NCBI GenBank assembly: GCA_964480455.1
Contig: CAYZQI010000044.1
Location: 1 to 30,365, forward strand
Length of the DNA: 30,365 nucleotides
Reading direction: 5' to 3'
Origin: JAABSX01 sp964480455
Lineage (GTDB): Bacteria > Bacteroidota > Bacteroidia > Cytophagales > Microscillaceae
This document shows positions 16,901 through 23,477 of the stretch, piece by piece (the stretch's first letter is position 1; every line of letters begins with the position of its first letter). The position numbers and the translations under genes are program-made. The notes beneath the pieces are model-generated. The model saw nothing but the letters and a program-made list of their open reading frames with translations, did not search any database and was not told the DNA's origin.

Positions 16901-18533
16901 CAATGGGAGGATTGGTAACTTGCGCAAAAAGTTGCTTGAAATAATTGGCAAGGTGCTGGCTTTGCTCTGAAAGCACTGCCAGGGGTGTATCCAAACCCAT
17001 AGAGCCTAATGATTCTTTGGCAGAGATAGCCATAGGCCCAATGATGTATTTCAAATCTTCAGATGTATAGCCTGCTGCAATTTGGCGTTTGAGTAAGGTT
17101 TTATTGCTCAAAGGTCGAAACTTACTGGCAGGTTTGGGCACTTCGTCAAGGCGGATTTTATTGTCTTTGAGCCACTCACCATAGGGCTGTTGATTACAGA
17201 TTTCTTCTTTTACTTCTTCATCTGTTAAGATTTTGCCCTGCTCCATATCTACAATAAACATACGCCCAGGCTGAAGCCTACCTTTGGAGATGACTTTGGC
17301 AGGGTCAATATCTAGTACACCCGATTCTGAAGCCATAATTACACGGTCATCATCAGTTACACAGTAGCGAGAAGGGCGTAAGCCGTTGCGGTCAAGGGTA
17401 GCTCCCACTATTTTTCCATCAGTAAAAGTGATAGAGGCGGGTCCGTCCCAAGGTTCCATTAGCGAGGCGTGGTATTCATAAAATTCTCTGCGTTTTTGCT
17501 CCATTCTTAGGTTGCCGTCCCAAGCCTCAGGGATGAGCATCATCATCACGTGCGGTAGTGAACGCCCGCTTAGCACAAGCATTTCAATCACATTGTCGAG
17601 GTTGGCAGAGTCAGACTGTTGTATGCTACAAACTGGCCTGAGCATATCTAGTTCTTCTTTGCTAAAAAATTCAGATTCAAATTCGGTTTCGGAGGCTTGA
17701 AACCAGTTGACATTGCCTCTTACGGTATTGATTTCTCCATTGTGGGCAATGTAGCGGAAGGGCTGGGCGAGTTTCCAAGAGGGGAAGGTATTAGTAGAGA
17801 AGCGAGAGTGAATGACTGCCAAGGCAGATACTACGTTTTCATTATGTAAATCAGGAAAATAAGGCCTTACTTGTCCTGTGGTGAGCTGTCCCTTATAGAT
17901 GATGGTTTTGTAAGAGAGCGAAGCAAAATAGAAGTCGCCGTTTACTCCTTGCACACTTTCGTTGATGACACGAGTAGCATAATTTCGCAACACAAATAGT
18001 TTTCGTTCAAAAGCCTGCAAATCGGGCATGCGGAAGGGAGCTTTAATAAAAACCTGCTCCATTACAGGCTCTACTGCCAGAGCACTTTCACCTATGCTTT
18101 CGTTGTTGGTGGGTACTTTACGGTAGCCAATCACTTCTAGGCTGAGTTGTTTTATTTTGCGGTCTAAGATAGTACGACACTCTTCGCGAAGCTCCTCGTC
18201 TTTTGGGAAAAATACCATGCCTACACCGTATTCGCCGTAAGGAGGGAGGCTAAAACCTAGCTTGGTACACTCATCTAAAAAAAACTCGTGTGGCATTTGT
18301 ATCAAAATGCCTGCGCCGTCTCCAGTATTGGGTTCACAGCCACACGCGCCTCTGTGCTCCATGCGTGTGAGCATGTGAATGGCATCTTCAATAATTTGAT
18401 GTGATTTGCGCCCTTTAATATGGGCAATAAAACCTATTCCGCAAGCATCATGCTCAAATCTTGGGTCGTATAGTCCTTGTGTTTCCAAAATACTACTTTC
18501 TTTTATATTGTTAAATTTATTAGTAAAATACAA
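13938..18533 (-). CDS. gltB: Glutamate synthase, large (alpha) subunit
   Basis: Makes glutamate from glutamine and 2-oxoglutarate, in nitrogen assimilation. At 1531 residues it matches the family. The N-terminal class II glutamine amidotransferase has its nucleophile in HDACGIGFIAHIKG, followed by central and FMN-binding domains (GGKSNSGEGGEDEIRF, LISGHDGGTGASPLSSIRHAG), the 3Fe-4S motif CILMRKCHLNTCPVGVATQ near residue 1140, and the C-terminal beta-helix. No ATG exists between the upstream in-frame stop (18576-18578) and the catalytic Cys. The start must be a TTG, either at 18533 or at 18488, the latter giving METQGLYDPRFEHDACG, the more typical N terminus. The small subunit gene gltD is not adjacent, so the electron-donating partner is elsewhere or ferredoxin is used. 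Confidence 0.97.
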   Translation of the reverse strand: MYFTNKFNNIKESSILETQGLYDPRFEHDACGIGFIAHIKGRKSHQIIEDAIHMLTRMEHRGACGCEPNTGDGAGILIQMPHEFFLDECTKLGFSLPPYGEYGVGMVFFPKDEELREECRTILDRKIKQLSLEVIGYRKVPTNNESIGESALAVEPVMEQVFIKAPFRMPDLQAFERKLFVLRNYATRVINESVQGVNGDFYFASLSYKTIIYKGQLTTGQVRPYFPDLHNENVVSALAVIHSRFSTNTFPSWKLAQPFRYIAHNGEINTVRGNVNWFQASETEFESEFFSKEELDMLRPVCSIQQSDSANLDNVIEMLVLSGRSLPHVMMMLIPEAWDGNLRMEQKRREFYEYHASLMEPWDGPASITFTDGKIVGATLDRNGLRPSRYCVTDDDRVIMASESGVLDIDPAKVISKGRLQPGRMFIVDMEQGKILTDEEVKEEICNQQPYGEWLKDNKIRLDEVPKPASKFRPLSNKTLLKRQIAAGYTSEDLKYIIGPMAISAKESLGSMGLDTPLAVLSEQSQHLANYFKQLFAQVTNPPIDPIRERSVMSLISYVGVNQNLLTETPKHCHSLELPQPVLSNEDLERIRHIDHKGFQTKTIYTYFKADYAPGMLARGIERICKYAEDAVIDGFSIIILSDRSADSSHAQIPSLLAMSAVHHYLISKGLRDNIGLLAEASDVWESHHFATMIGYGASGINPYLALETITYMKKKAMLDTQLSDEELQQNYIKAVGKELLKIFAKMGISTLQSYQGAQIFEALGIDKEVIDKYFTGTVSRIGGMQLDDIARETLLRHQLAFPVVPNLKQRLEVGGVYQWKQRGERHIFNPKTIHLLQEATKRNDFQIFKKYSKLIDDQTQKALTLRGMLKFRAGKSIPLEEVEPAENIFKRFATGAMSFGSISWEAHTTLAIAMNRIGGKSNSGEGGEDEIRFQSLENGDSMNSSIKQVASGRFGVTSYYLSNADELQIKMAQGAKPGEGGQLPGHKVDDWIGRVRHSTPGVGLISPPPHHDIYSIEDLAQLIFDLKNANRKARINVKLVSEAGVGTVAAGVAKAHADVVLISGHDGGTGASPLSSIRHAGLPWELGVAETHQTLVKNKLRSRITVQADGQIRTGKDLAIAALLGAEEFGVATAALVSTGCILMRKCHLNTCPVGVATQRKELRALFTGKPEYVVNLFKFLAEELREIMAELGFRTVNEMIGQSDRLMMRENLTHWKHQNLDLSAILYKPPVTLEVGLFKQEEQDHGIDQVLDWEILDKVQAALESQTPVRVHFDIKNTDRTVGTLLSNEISKRYGMKGLPNDTIHLKFKGTAGQSFAAFAAKGLTMEIEGDANDYVGKGLSGAKLILYPDRAAKFKPAENSIVGNVAFYGATSGEAYIRGMAGERFAVRNSGVKAVVEGIGDHGCEYMTGGLVINLGNTGRNFAAGMSGGVAYIWDKNQDFDQKLNREMVQTETLTPEDESIILMYIEHHFQYTQSQLAKEVLGDWATLKTKFVKVMPIDFKRALEERNQSLLDKLQNAVVKEAKALLQ

Positions 18534-18719
18534 TTCTATATGGGAATATTGAATAAAATAAAATCTATCAAAATTTTATTTGGTTTAGCTATCTATGCCT
18601 TGAAGTTTAAGATAATAGATTGATTCAAGAAATAGTAAATTTTGTATAAAGAGATTTATCCAAAATAATCCATCTTACATAAATAGCATCACAATTTAGA
18701 GAAGATTATTTAGATATAC

Positions 18720-18761
18720 CAATAAAAATTGAATTTTTCTTTCAAAGAATAATTTTTATTG
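18720..18761. repeat. AT-only inverted repeat in the gltB upstream region
   Basis: CAATAAAAATT (18720-18730) and AATTTTTATTG (18751-18761) are perfect inverted repeats. The 20-nt loop holds another palindrome, TTCTTT-C-AAAGAA. It could be a regulator site or an extrusion-prone element. Confidence 0.4.
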
Positions 18762-18911
18762 ATTTAAAATAATATTGAATATAATTATTTCAAGAATATT
18801 GATTTTTAATATATTCTAATTACTAAAATGCTGCATTTAGCTTGCACGGCATTAGATATAAATAAAATACAAACTGATTAATAAGTTAAGTTTTTTATGA
18901 TGCAAAATGTT

Positions 18912-18950
18912 TTTTGGTATGCGCTCGTTCTCGAGGGCTCGTAGCCAAAA
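18912..18950. repeat. REP-like imperfect hairpin, possible eamA terminator
   Basis: TTTTGG (18912-18917) pairs with CCAAAA (18945-18950); inside, GC-G-CTCG pairs with CGAG-G-GC across a TTCT loop with one G-G mismatch. It lies 63 nt past the stop of the reverse-strand EamA gene. It is GC-rich in an AT-rich surrounding. Confidence 0.45.
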
Positions 18951-19012
18951 TAGCCGTAGATAGATAGATAGTTAGATAACGTGGTAGCTTAGTTGATTTG
19001 AGATTGTACCAT

Positions 19013-19984
19013 TTAAGAAACACTGCTAGCTACTTTTTCAGGTTTGTTCTTGTAGAGGGTTATCATCAATACACCTGCCATCACAAAGCCTGTACCGAGT
19101 ATCTGGTACACAGTAATAACTTCTCCCAAAAAAACATTGGCAAGCACAATGGTAGAGATGGGCCCTACGCTTGAAATGATGGAAGCATTGCCTGCCCCTA
19201 GTTTGCCAATGCCTGCCGCCACAAAAAACGAGGCAAGCACTGTGGCAATCAATGCCATTCCTAAGCTGTAAACATATACTTCAGTGGAGAAATGAAATAA
19301 ATCCAAGCCATTGGCTATCCAAGTGTGTGTCAGAACGCCTATGCTTGCCCCCGTCATTGCCAAGGCATTGAAACGCAACGCACCTAGGCAAGGTATCATC
19401 TGTCCACTGCCCACTAGGTAGAGCGCGTAAGCTACCGCTGAGGCAAATACCCAAAGGCTACCCCAAATCAACTCGGCAGAAGGCGCAAGCTGAAAATCTC
19501 CCCAAAAAGCGAGCACAATGCCCAAGTAAGTAAGCACAATGGCTCCTGTCTGGGTAGTGTTTACGGGTTTCTTAAAAAAAATAGCTGATACAAACAGCAC
19601 AATAGTAGGATAAGCAAAAAGTACTAGCCGCTCAAGGCTTGCAGTAATGTATTGCAAGCCAATAAAATCAAACAAACTTGCCAAGTAATAACCCACTACG
19701 CCTAGCCCAAAGATACTTGCCCAATCTCTTGTACTGAGCTTGGTAGTTTTGGAAGACCGCTGACCGTAGGCTATCCAAAGAAAAAAAGGCAAGGAAAAAA
19801 GCATTCGTAAAGCCAATAAATCTACTGCCTTGACCTCATAATGGTAGGCAAGTTTGATGAAGATTGCTTTGCTAGAAAAGAAAATCGCTCCTGAAAAAAC
19901 CAGTACTGCTCCTTTGGTTTGTAGGGAAAGTCCAGCCCAACCCAGTCGGTCTATGGTTGATTTTATGTTGAAGTTATTTTTCAT
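19013..19984 (-). CDS. EamA-family (drug/metabolite) transporter
   Basis: Inner-membrane permease of the drug/metabolite transporter superfamily. The 323 residues hold two EamA repeats of about five helices each, ten membrane spans in all: the first from about residue 25 (GAVLVFSGAIFFSSKAIFIKLAY) and the second from about 170 (LIWGSLWVFASAVAYALYLVGS) to the terminal helix (YQILGTGFVMAGVLMITLY). The second repeat has the typical GPISTIVLANVFLGEVIT loop. The substrate is not predictable. The ATG at 19984 is the only sensible start; a charged tail of about 12 residues follows the last helix. It runs in the same direction as the GNAT gene 152 nt upstream. Confidence 0.92.
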   Translation of the reverse strand: MKNNFNIKSTIDRLGWAGLSLQTKGAVLVFSGAIFFSSKAIFIKLAYHYEVKAVDLLALRMLFSLPFFLWIAYGQRSSKTTKLSTRDWASIFGLGVVGYYLASLFDFIGLQYITASLERLVLFAYPTIVLFVSAIFFKKPVNTTQTGAIVLTYLGIVLAFWGDFQLAPSAELIWGSLWVFASAVAYALYLVGSGQMIPCLGALRFNALAMTGASIGVLTHTWIANGLDLFHFSTEVYVYSLGMALIATVLASFFVAAGIGKLGAGNASIISSVGPISTIVLANVFLGEVITVYQILGTGFVMAGVLMITLYKNKPEKVASSVS

Positions 19985-20136
19985 ATTTATAAAAATGGAA
20001 AAAGAAAAGGGTGCGAAGCAAGCACATTATTTGGCAATGTTACAAAATATTATTTGCTCAGAATGCTCACAAAACCTAAAAAAAGCACTAAGAGTTCATA
20101 AAAATTTGTTTTTAAAGTTTTATGCTGGGCAGTCTA

Positions 20137-20745
20137 TTAATCTTTAAAAAGATTTGCTCCAATAGTTTTTGATAATTCTTTCCAGCGAGGGGTAAACTGG
20201 TTCTCGGGCAGTTGGCTCAAATCTTGATAAACGGGCAACTTAAATTCTGAAACGCCATCACCTATGCCCTTCACCTCCGCCCCTAACCGCTGCATTCTGA
20301 GTAAAAATCGGTGGTTTTGTGCCAGCATAGTACCCACAAAAAAATCAATTTCATGTGCTTGTGCCAACAGATATAACAATGCCAAGAGTATTGTTCCAAT
20401 GCCTTGCCCTTGGTAGTCGTCTATCACAGTAAGAGCTATTTCAGCACAATTAGGGCAGGTTTCTACTCTTATAAATCGTCCTATGGCAATGCCTAGCTCG
20501 GGGTCATTGCTGGGGTCGGCTACGCCCCAAGCAACATGGTTGAGTTGGTCCACATTAGCAAGATACTCTAGTTGGGGTTCGCTCAGTCCATTGAGATAGT
20601 GAAAAAAGCGAGTATAACGTGACTCGGGAGAGAGTAATTTGAAGCCCTCTTTAATCTTTGATTTGTCTTCTGCCAGAATAGTTCTGAGGTAGATTTCTGT
20701 ACCATTGCGTAATATGTGTTGAATTTGATGTTGATAGTTTTGCAT
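20137..20745 (-). CDS. GNAT-family N-acetyltransferase
   Basis: A 202-residue cytosolic acetyltransferase. The acetyl-CoA binding motif A is visible as IALTVIDDYQGQGIGTILLALLYLLA (about residues 103-128), including the Q/R-x-x-G-x-G/A signature as QGQGIG. The N-terminal part (YLRTILAEDKSKIKEGFKLLSPESRYTRFF) is like the GNAT module of Pat-type protein lysine acetyltransferases, but the cyclic-nucleotide or CoA-ligase-like domains of those enzymes are absent. It contains Cys-x-x-Cys (ETCPNCAEI), which may be incidental. The acceptor may be a protein or a small molecule. It is divergent from the SDR gene that starts 98 nt away on the other strand. Confidence 0.88.
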   Translation of the reverse strand: MQNYQHQIQHILRNGTEIYLRTILAEDKSKIKEGFKLLSPESRYTRFFHYLNGLSEPQLEYLANVDQLNHVAWGVADPSNDPELGIAIGRFIRVETCPNCAEIALTVIDDYQGQGIGTILLALLYLLAQAHEIDFFVGTMLAQNHRFLLRMQRLGAEVKGIGDGVSEFKLPVYQDLSQLPENQFTPRWKELSKTIGANLFKD

Positions 20746-20842
20746 TTTTTTGAGAATTTATATGTTATTTTGAGGCTGTCTTTAGGAAACAAAAATTCAA
20801 ATACTGTATCTGTACAAAGTTTAATCACAAAACAAAAAAAGT

Positions 20843-21601
20843 ATGCTTTCATCTTTTTCTCTTATCAATAAAGTAGCCATTATCACAGGGGCAAGCAAAG
20901 GCATTGGCGAAGCCATTGCAGCACTCTATGCTGAAGCTGGAGCGAAGGTAGTAGTAAGCAGCCGTAACCAAGAAGCCGTAGAAGCCGTAGCCGACAGCTA
21001 CATAGCTAAAGGCTGGGAGGCAATTGGCATAGCTTGCAATACAGGCAAAGAGGCGGAGGTCATTCAACTGGTAGAAAAGACCATTGAAAAATACCAAACC
21101 ATTGATATTATTGTGAACAATGCAGGCACTAACATCACCCGAGGTAAGCTCATAGAGGCAGAGATGACTGCTTTTGATAAAATGATGGACATTAACCTCA
21201 AAGGACCGCTGTGGCTTGCCAAGTATGCTCACCCTTACCTCAAAGCACGAGCAGGGGCAATCATCAATATTAGTAGTATAGAAGGCATTACTCCTTCGGA
21301 GGGGCTTGGTGTGTATAGCCTCACCAAAGCCGCCTTGATTATGATGACCCAAGTGATGGCAAGGGAGATGGGCGAAGACCATATCCGAGTTAATGCCATT
21401 TGCCCAGGCTATATCCATACCAAACTTACTGAAAAAGTAATGGAAAACGAAGCAGAAAAAGACCGCATTATGCAAAAACAAGCTTTGGTGTATGATGCTA
21501 AACCCGAAGATATTGCAGGCATTGCGCTTTTGCTAGCTTCTCAGGCTGGTGCATTTTTTACGGGTGCCATTGTGAGGGCTGACGGAGGATTTACCATTTA
21601 A
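20843..21601 (+). CDS. SDR-family oxidoreductase (classical)
   Basis: NAD(P)-dependent short-chain dehydrogenase/reductase of 252 residues, the classical length. The Rossmann glycine motif TGASKGIG is at 15-22, the NNAG motif at 92-95, and the catalytic Ser (INISSIEG, about 144), Tyr158 and Lys162 (YSLTK) are all intact. The C terminus ends GAIVRADGGFTI, as in FabG-like and gluconate- or glucose-dehydrogenase-like members. The Arg after the second strand (VVSSRN) suggests NADPH preference. The substrate cannot be deduced. It stands alone. Confidence 0.92.
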   Translation: MLSSFSLINKVAIITGASKGIGEAIAALYAEAGAKVVVSSRNQEAVEAVADSYIAKGWEAIGIACNTGKEAEVIQLVEKTIEKYQTIDIIVNNAGTNITRGKLIEAEMTAFDKMMDINLKGPLWLAKYAHPYLKARAGAIINISSIEGITPSEGLGVYSLTKAALIMMTQVMAREMGEDHIRVNAICPGYIHTKLTEKVMENEAEKDRIMQKQALVYDAKPEDIAGIALLLASQAGAFFTGAIVRADGGFTI

Positions 21602-22041
21602 ACCTCGCTGCTATGCACATTAGATTATTTTTTAGGTTTTCTGGTCATTAATTACCAACAGAGGTAAAGCTGCCATACACTCTTTGGTCTGTTGAGGCAG
21701 CAGTGAAGACAGCTCGAAGTCGGTCTTTACAGATTCCCAAAAATATTATTTTCAAATAAATCTATCGCCTCATTGCCATAAACCACCTAATCAGGTGGCA
21801 CTACAACATTCTGATTAACAATGAATTAGCTCTAACTTCTCCTGAAGGAAAACGGATGGAAACGGCTAAAAAAGCCATACACACTTAACTATTGGGCTAT
21901 CAGATTTTCAATGAAGCAGAGGCTGTCGTAGTTCAGCCATATAGGTATTTTTCTATAAAATAGATGACTACCATGCATAATTCAACAATAAAAAAAGACT
22001 AATATTTTTGGTTGTCTGACAACTTTTGTGGAAATCTGTAG

Positions 22042-22061
22042 CAGCAGACTCCGGTCCGCTG
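22042..22061. repeat. REP-like hairpin
   Basis: CAGCAGAC (22042-22049) pairs with GTCCGCTG (22054-22061) around TCCG with one mismatch. It is a compact GC-rich hairpin in AT-rich intergenic DNA, of the kind found as repetitive extragenic palindromes. Confidence 0.4.
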
Positions 22062-22211
22062 GCATTTATGTTCTGAACAGTATTTAGCTCATCTTATCGC
22101 ACACAATCACAAAAATTGTCAAAGAATCATATTTTTTTATTGTGTACAACTTTCTATGGGTGTACACTGCTTCAAAAACCGTAAAACAATTACCTTTATT
22201 GATTTTTTATG

Positions 22212-22219
22212 TATTTTTG
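22212..22219 (+). promoter_or_regulatory. -7 promoter box for rnpB
   Basis: TATTTTTG fits TAnnTTTG and ends 4 nt before the first base of the P1 helix of the RNase P RNA at 22224, which is the spacing expected from a -7 box to the transcription start. Confidence 0.7.
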
Positions 22220-22223
22220 TGAG

Positions 22224-22615
22224 CTAATACAAGCTATCTTATCGCTGTTAGGCTTTATTGCCTGAGAGAGGAAAGTCTGGGCAACACAGAGCGGCTTGCT
22301 TCCTAACGGGAAGGCATTTTTTTGGAGACGAAAAAATGACGGAAAGTGCCACAGAAAATATACCGCCTTTGCTCGTAAAGGTAAGGGTGAAAAGGTAGGG
22401 TAAGGGCCTACCGCTTGGGCAGTGATGCACAAGGCAGGGCAAACCCCAAGCGTTGAAAGACCAAATAGGCAGGCGTTTCGTGCAAACGGTAAAGGGCGGC
22501 TCGTCCGAAGTCTGTGGGTAGGTCGTTGGAGCTTGTGCGTGAGTGCAAGCCTAGATAAATGATAAGAGCACCTTGCAAAAGGCGTTACAGAACCCGGCTT
22601 ATTGGTTTGTATTAG
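22224..22615 (+). ncRNA. rnpB: RNase P RNA (bacterial type A)
   Basis: Catalytic RNA that trims the 5' leader from precursor tRNAs. The ends are set by a perfect 9-bp P1 helix, CTAATACAA (22224-22232) with TTGTATTAG (22607-22615). Conserved core blocks appear in order: GAGAGGAAAGTCTGGGCA near 22264-22281; GGAAAGTGCCACAGAAA near 22341-22357; GGTGAAAAGGTAGGGTAAGGGCCTACC with its stem near 22386-22412; the AAACCCC block near 22441; and the 3' CTAGATAAATGATAAGAGCA with TACAGAACCCGGCTTATT near 22551-22603. Length of about 392 nt is normal. A T-run follows P1 directly. The protein partner rnpA is not in the window. Confidence 0.97.
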
Positions 22616-22676
22616 TTTTTAAAAGAAAATACTGTCCATCTGGCGAAGCCATTTTAGGCAAAACCAGCAAAATAAA

Positions 22677-22707
22677 AAAGCGTCAGAGTGGTACACTCTG
22701 ACGCTTT
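22677..22707 (-). terminator. Rho-independent terminator of the lipoprotein gene
   Basis: A 14-bp perfect stem (AAAGCGTCAGAGTG 22677-22690 with 22694-22707) and 3-nt loop. Read on the reverse strand it begins 35 nt past the stop at 22743 and is followed by TTTTTTATTTTG-like T-rich sequence. It may also stop read-through from rnpB. Confidence 0.9.
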
Positions 22708-22742
22708 GATGAAATTTCTTAACAAAACATTATGTACTACCT

Positions 22743-23261
22743 TTAGGCTTTTTTGTAGTAGTAAGTATAAGGTATTACATCTGTATCAGTTTCAACAGAC
22801 ATCTCTACGACCATCTCAGATTCGGTAAGTGTAACTACTTTGAAAGTATAGGTAAAATCCTCATCACTCATTTCTATATCACGTCCGTCTGCTTTCAATT
22901 CATATGTTCCTTTACCGTCTTCTTTACCATATTTATCATAAGATTTAAAATCTTTTGATTTGAAAAACTCAATTGCTGTGCCTGAATTTTCTTCATTTTG
23001 CTCTTTGACTCCTTGCTCGATGTCGGCGCGTATTTCACTGGTTTTAGTTTCTAGGTAGCTAGGGGCTACTTCTTCTTTTACGAAGTTCCATTTTCCTACC
23101 ACAAGCTCAGCAGCTTCTTTAGGTTTAGCTTCTTCCTTGGAGGCTTCTTCTGTGGTAGTCTTTTCTTCTGTAGAAGATTCATCTTTGGTTGAGGCACCCC
23201 CACCACAGCTATATGTAAACAAAGTAGCGGCTAGGAGTAATAGTAAAAAATACTTGTTTAT
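22743..23261 (-). CDS. Lipoprotein of unknown function with a non-AUG start
   Basis: The reading frame encodes a full lipoprotein signal, NKYFLLLLLAATLFTYSC-GGG, but has no ATG. Upstream of it the frame reads TAA AAA ATT ATA AAC AAG, so initiation must use ATA (23261) or ATT (23264). The first standard start, TTG at 23222, lies inside the signal and would remove the positive N-region and most of the hydrophobic core. The mature protein has a Ser/Thr/Glu/Lys-rich tether (about 30 residues), then a lipocalin-like beta region starting GKWNFVKEEVAP and ending in YTYYYKKA. It is outer-membrane or periplasmic by inference. The lipobox Cys is followed by Gly-Gly-Gly. A strong terminator follows. The start could also be a sequencing error of ATG to ATA. 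Confidence 0.75.
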   Translation of the reverse strand: MNKYFLLLLLAATLFTYSCGGGASTKDESSTEEKTTTEEASKEEAKPKEAAELVVGKWNFVKEEVAPSYLETKTSEIRADIEQGVKEQNEENSGTAIEFFKSKDFKSYDKYGKEDGKGTYELKADGRDIEMSDEDFTYTFKVVTLTESEMVVEMSVETDTDVIPYTYYYKKA

Positions 23262-23360
23262 AATTTTTTAAATTTTAATAATGTTTGATGACTAATGATT
23301 ACGAATGTATTCTAAAAAATTAATTGAACAAAAAAACATCTTAAAATATTTTGATATTTA

Positions 23361-23389
23361 TTGTTTTCTTGGGCTATTCGTTATTTTTG
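23361..23389 (+). promoter_or_regulatory. Promoter of polA
   Basis: TTG at 23361-23363 and TATTTTTG at 23382-23389 are separated by 18 nt, near the Bacteroidota -33/-7 arrangement (TTG-N19-TAnnTTTG). The -7 box is identical to that of rnpB. The leader to the ATG at 23478 is about 85 nt. Confidence 0.65.
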
Positions 23390-23477
23390 TGGAGTTAAAA
23401 ATTTTCTAAACTATCAGATTGATAGATGAAGCGATGATTTGAATTAAATCATCACTACTCACAAAAATACATAAGCA

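Larger units (their letters stand above)
18534..19012. other. AT-rich intergenic region upstream of gltB
   Basis: About 480 nt without a convincing gene, very rich in A and T. It contains an 11-bp inverted repeat at 18720-18761, a hairpin at 18912-18950 and a short TAGA microsatellite at 18957-18971. The gltB promoter should lie here, but no exact TAnnTTTG box was found on the reverse strand. The long leader leaves room for regulation. Confidence 0.6.
21602..22223. other. Intergenic region with possible gene relic
   Basis: About 620 nt with no intact gene. From about 21650 to 21890 one forward frame reads a protein-like sequence (LPTEVKLPYTLWSVEAAV ... IPKNIIFK, stop, IYRLIAINHLIRWHYNILI ... 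KKAIHT, stop). A neighbouring frame continues as LLGYQIFNEAEAVVV to 21968. This looks like a decayed gene, but I do not recognise it. It also holds hairpins at 21669-21701, 21783-21798 and 22042-22061. The rnpB promoter occupies the end. Confidence 0.35.

Noticed and set aside
18901..18945. Possible third copy of the TGCAAAGAT-TGAGC repeat
   Set aside because: It shares only TGATGCAAA with the two copies near the HNH pair; the stems differ, so the likeness may be chance.
18957..18971. TAGA tetranucleotide run
   Set aside because: Only about 3.5 units in non-coding DNA; too short to claim as a functional or variable repeat.
19854..20147. Forward frame of 97 codons crossing the eamA start
   Set aside because: The first half is antisense to eamA and the second half lies in AT-rich spacer; no domain or promoter.
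22196..22442. Two reverse-strand open frames of 64-78 codons
   Set aside because: They lie antisense across the conserved core of the RNase P RNA and have no protein-like features; the RNA explains the conservation.
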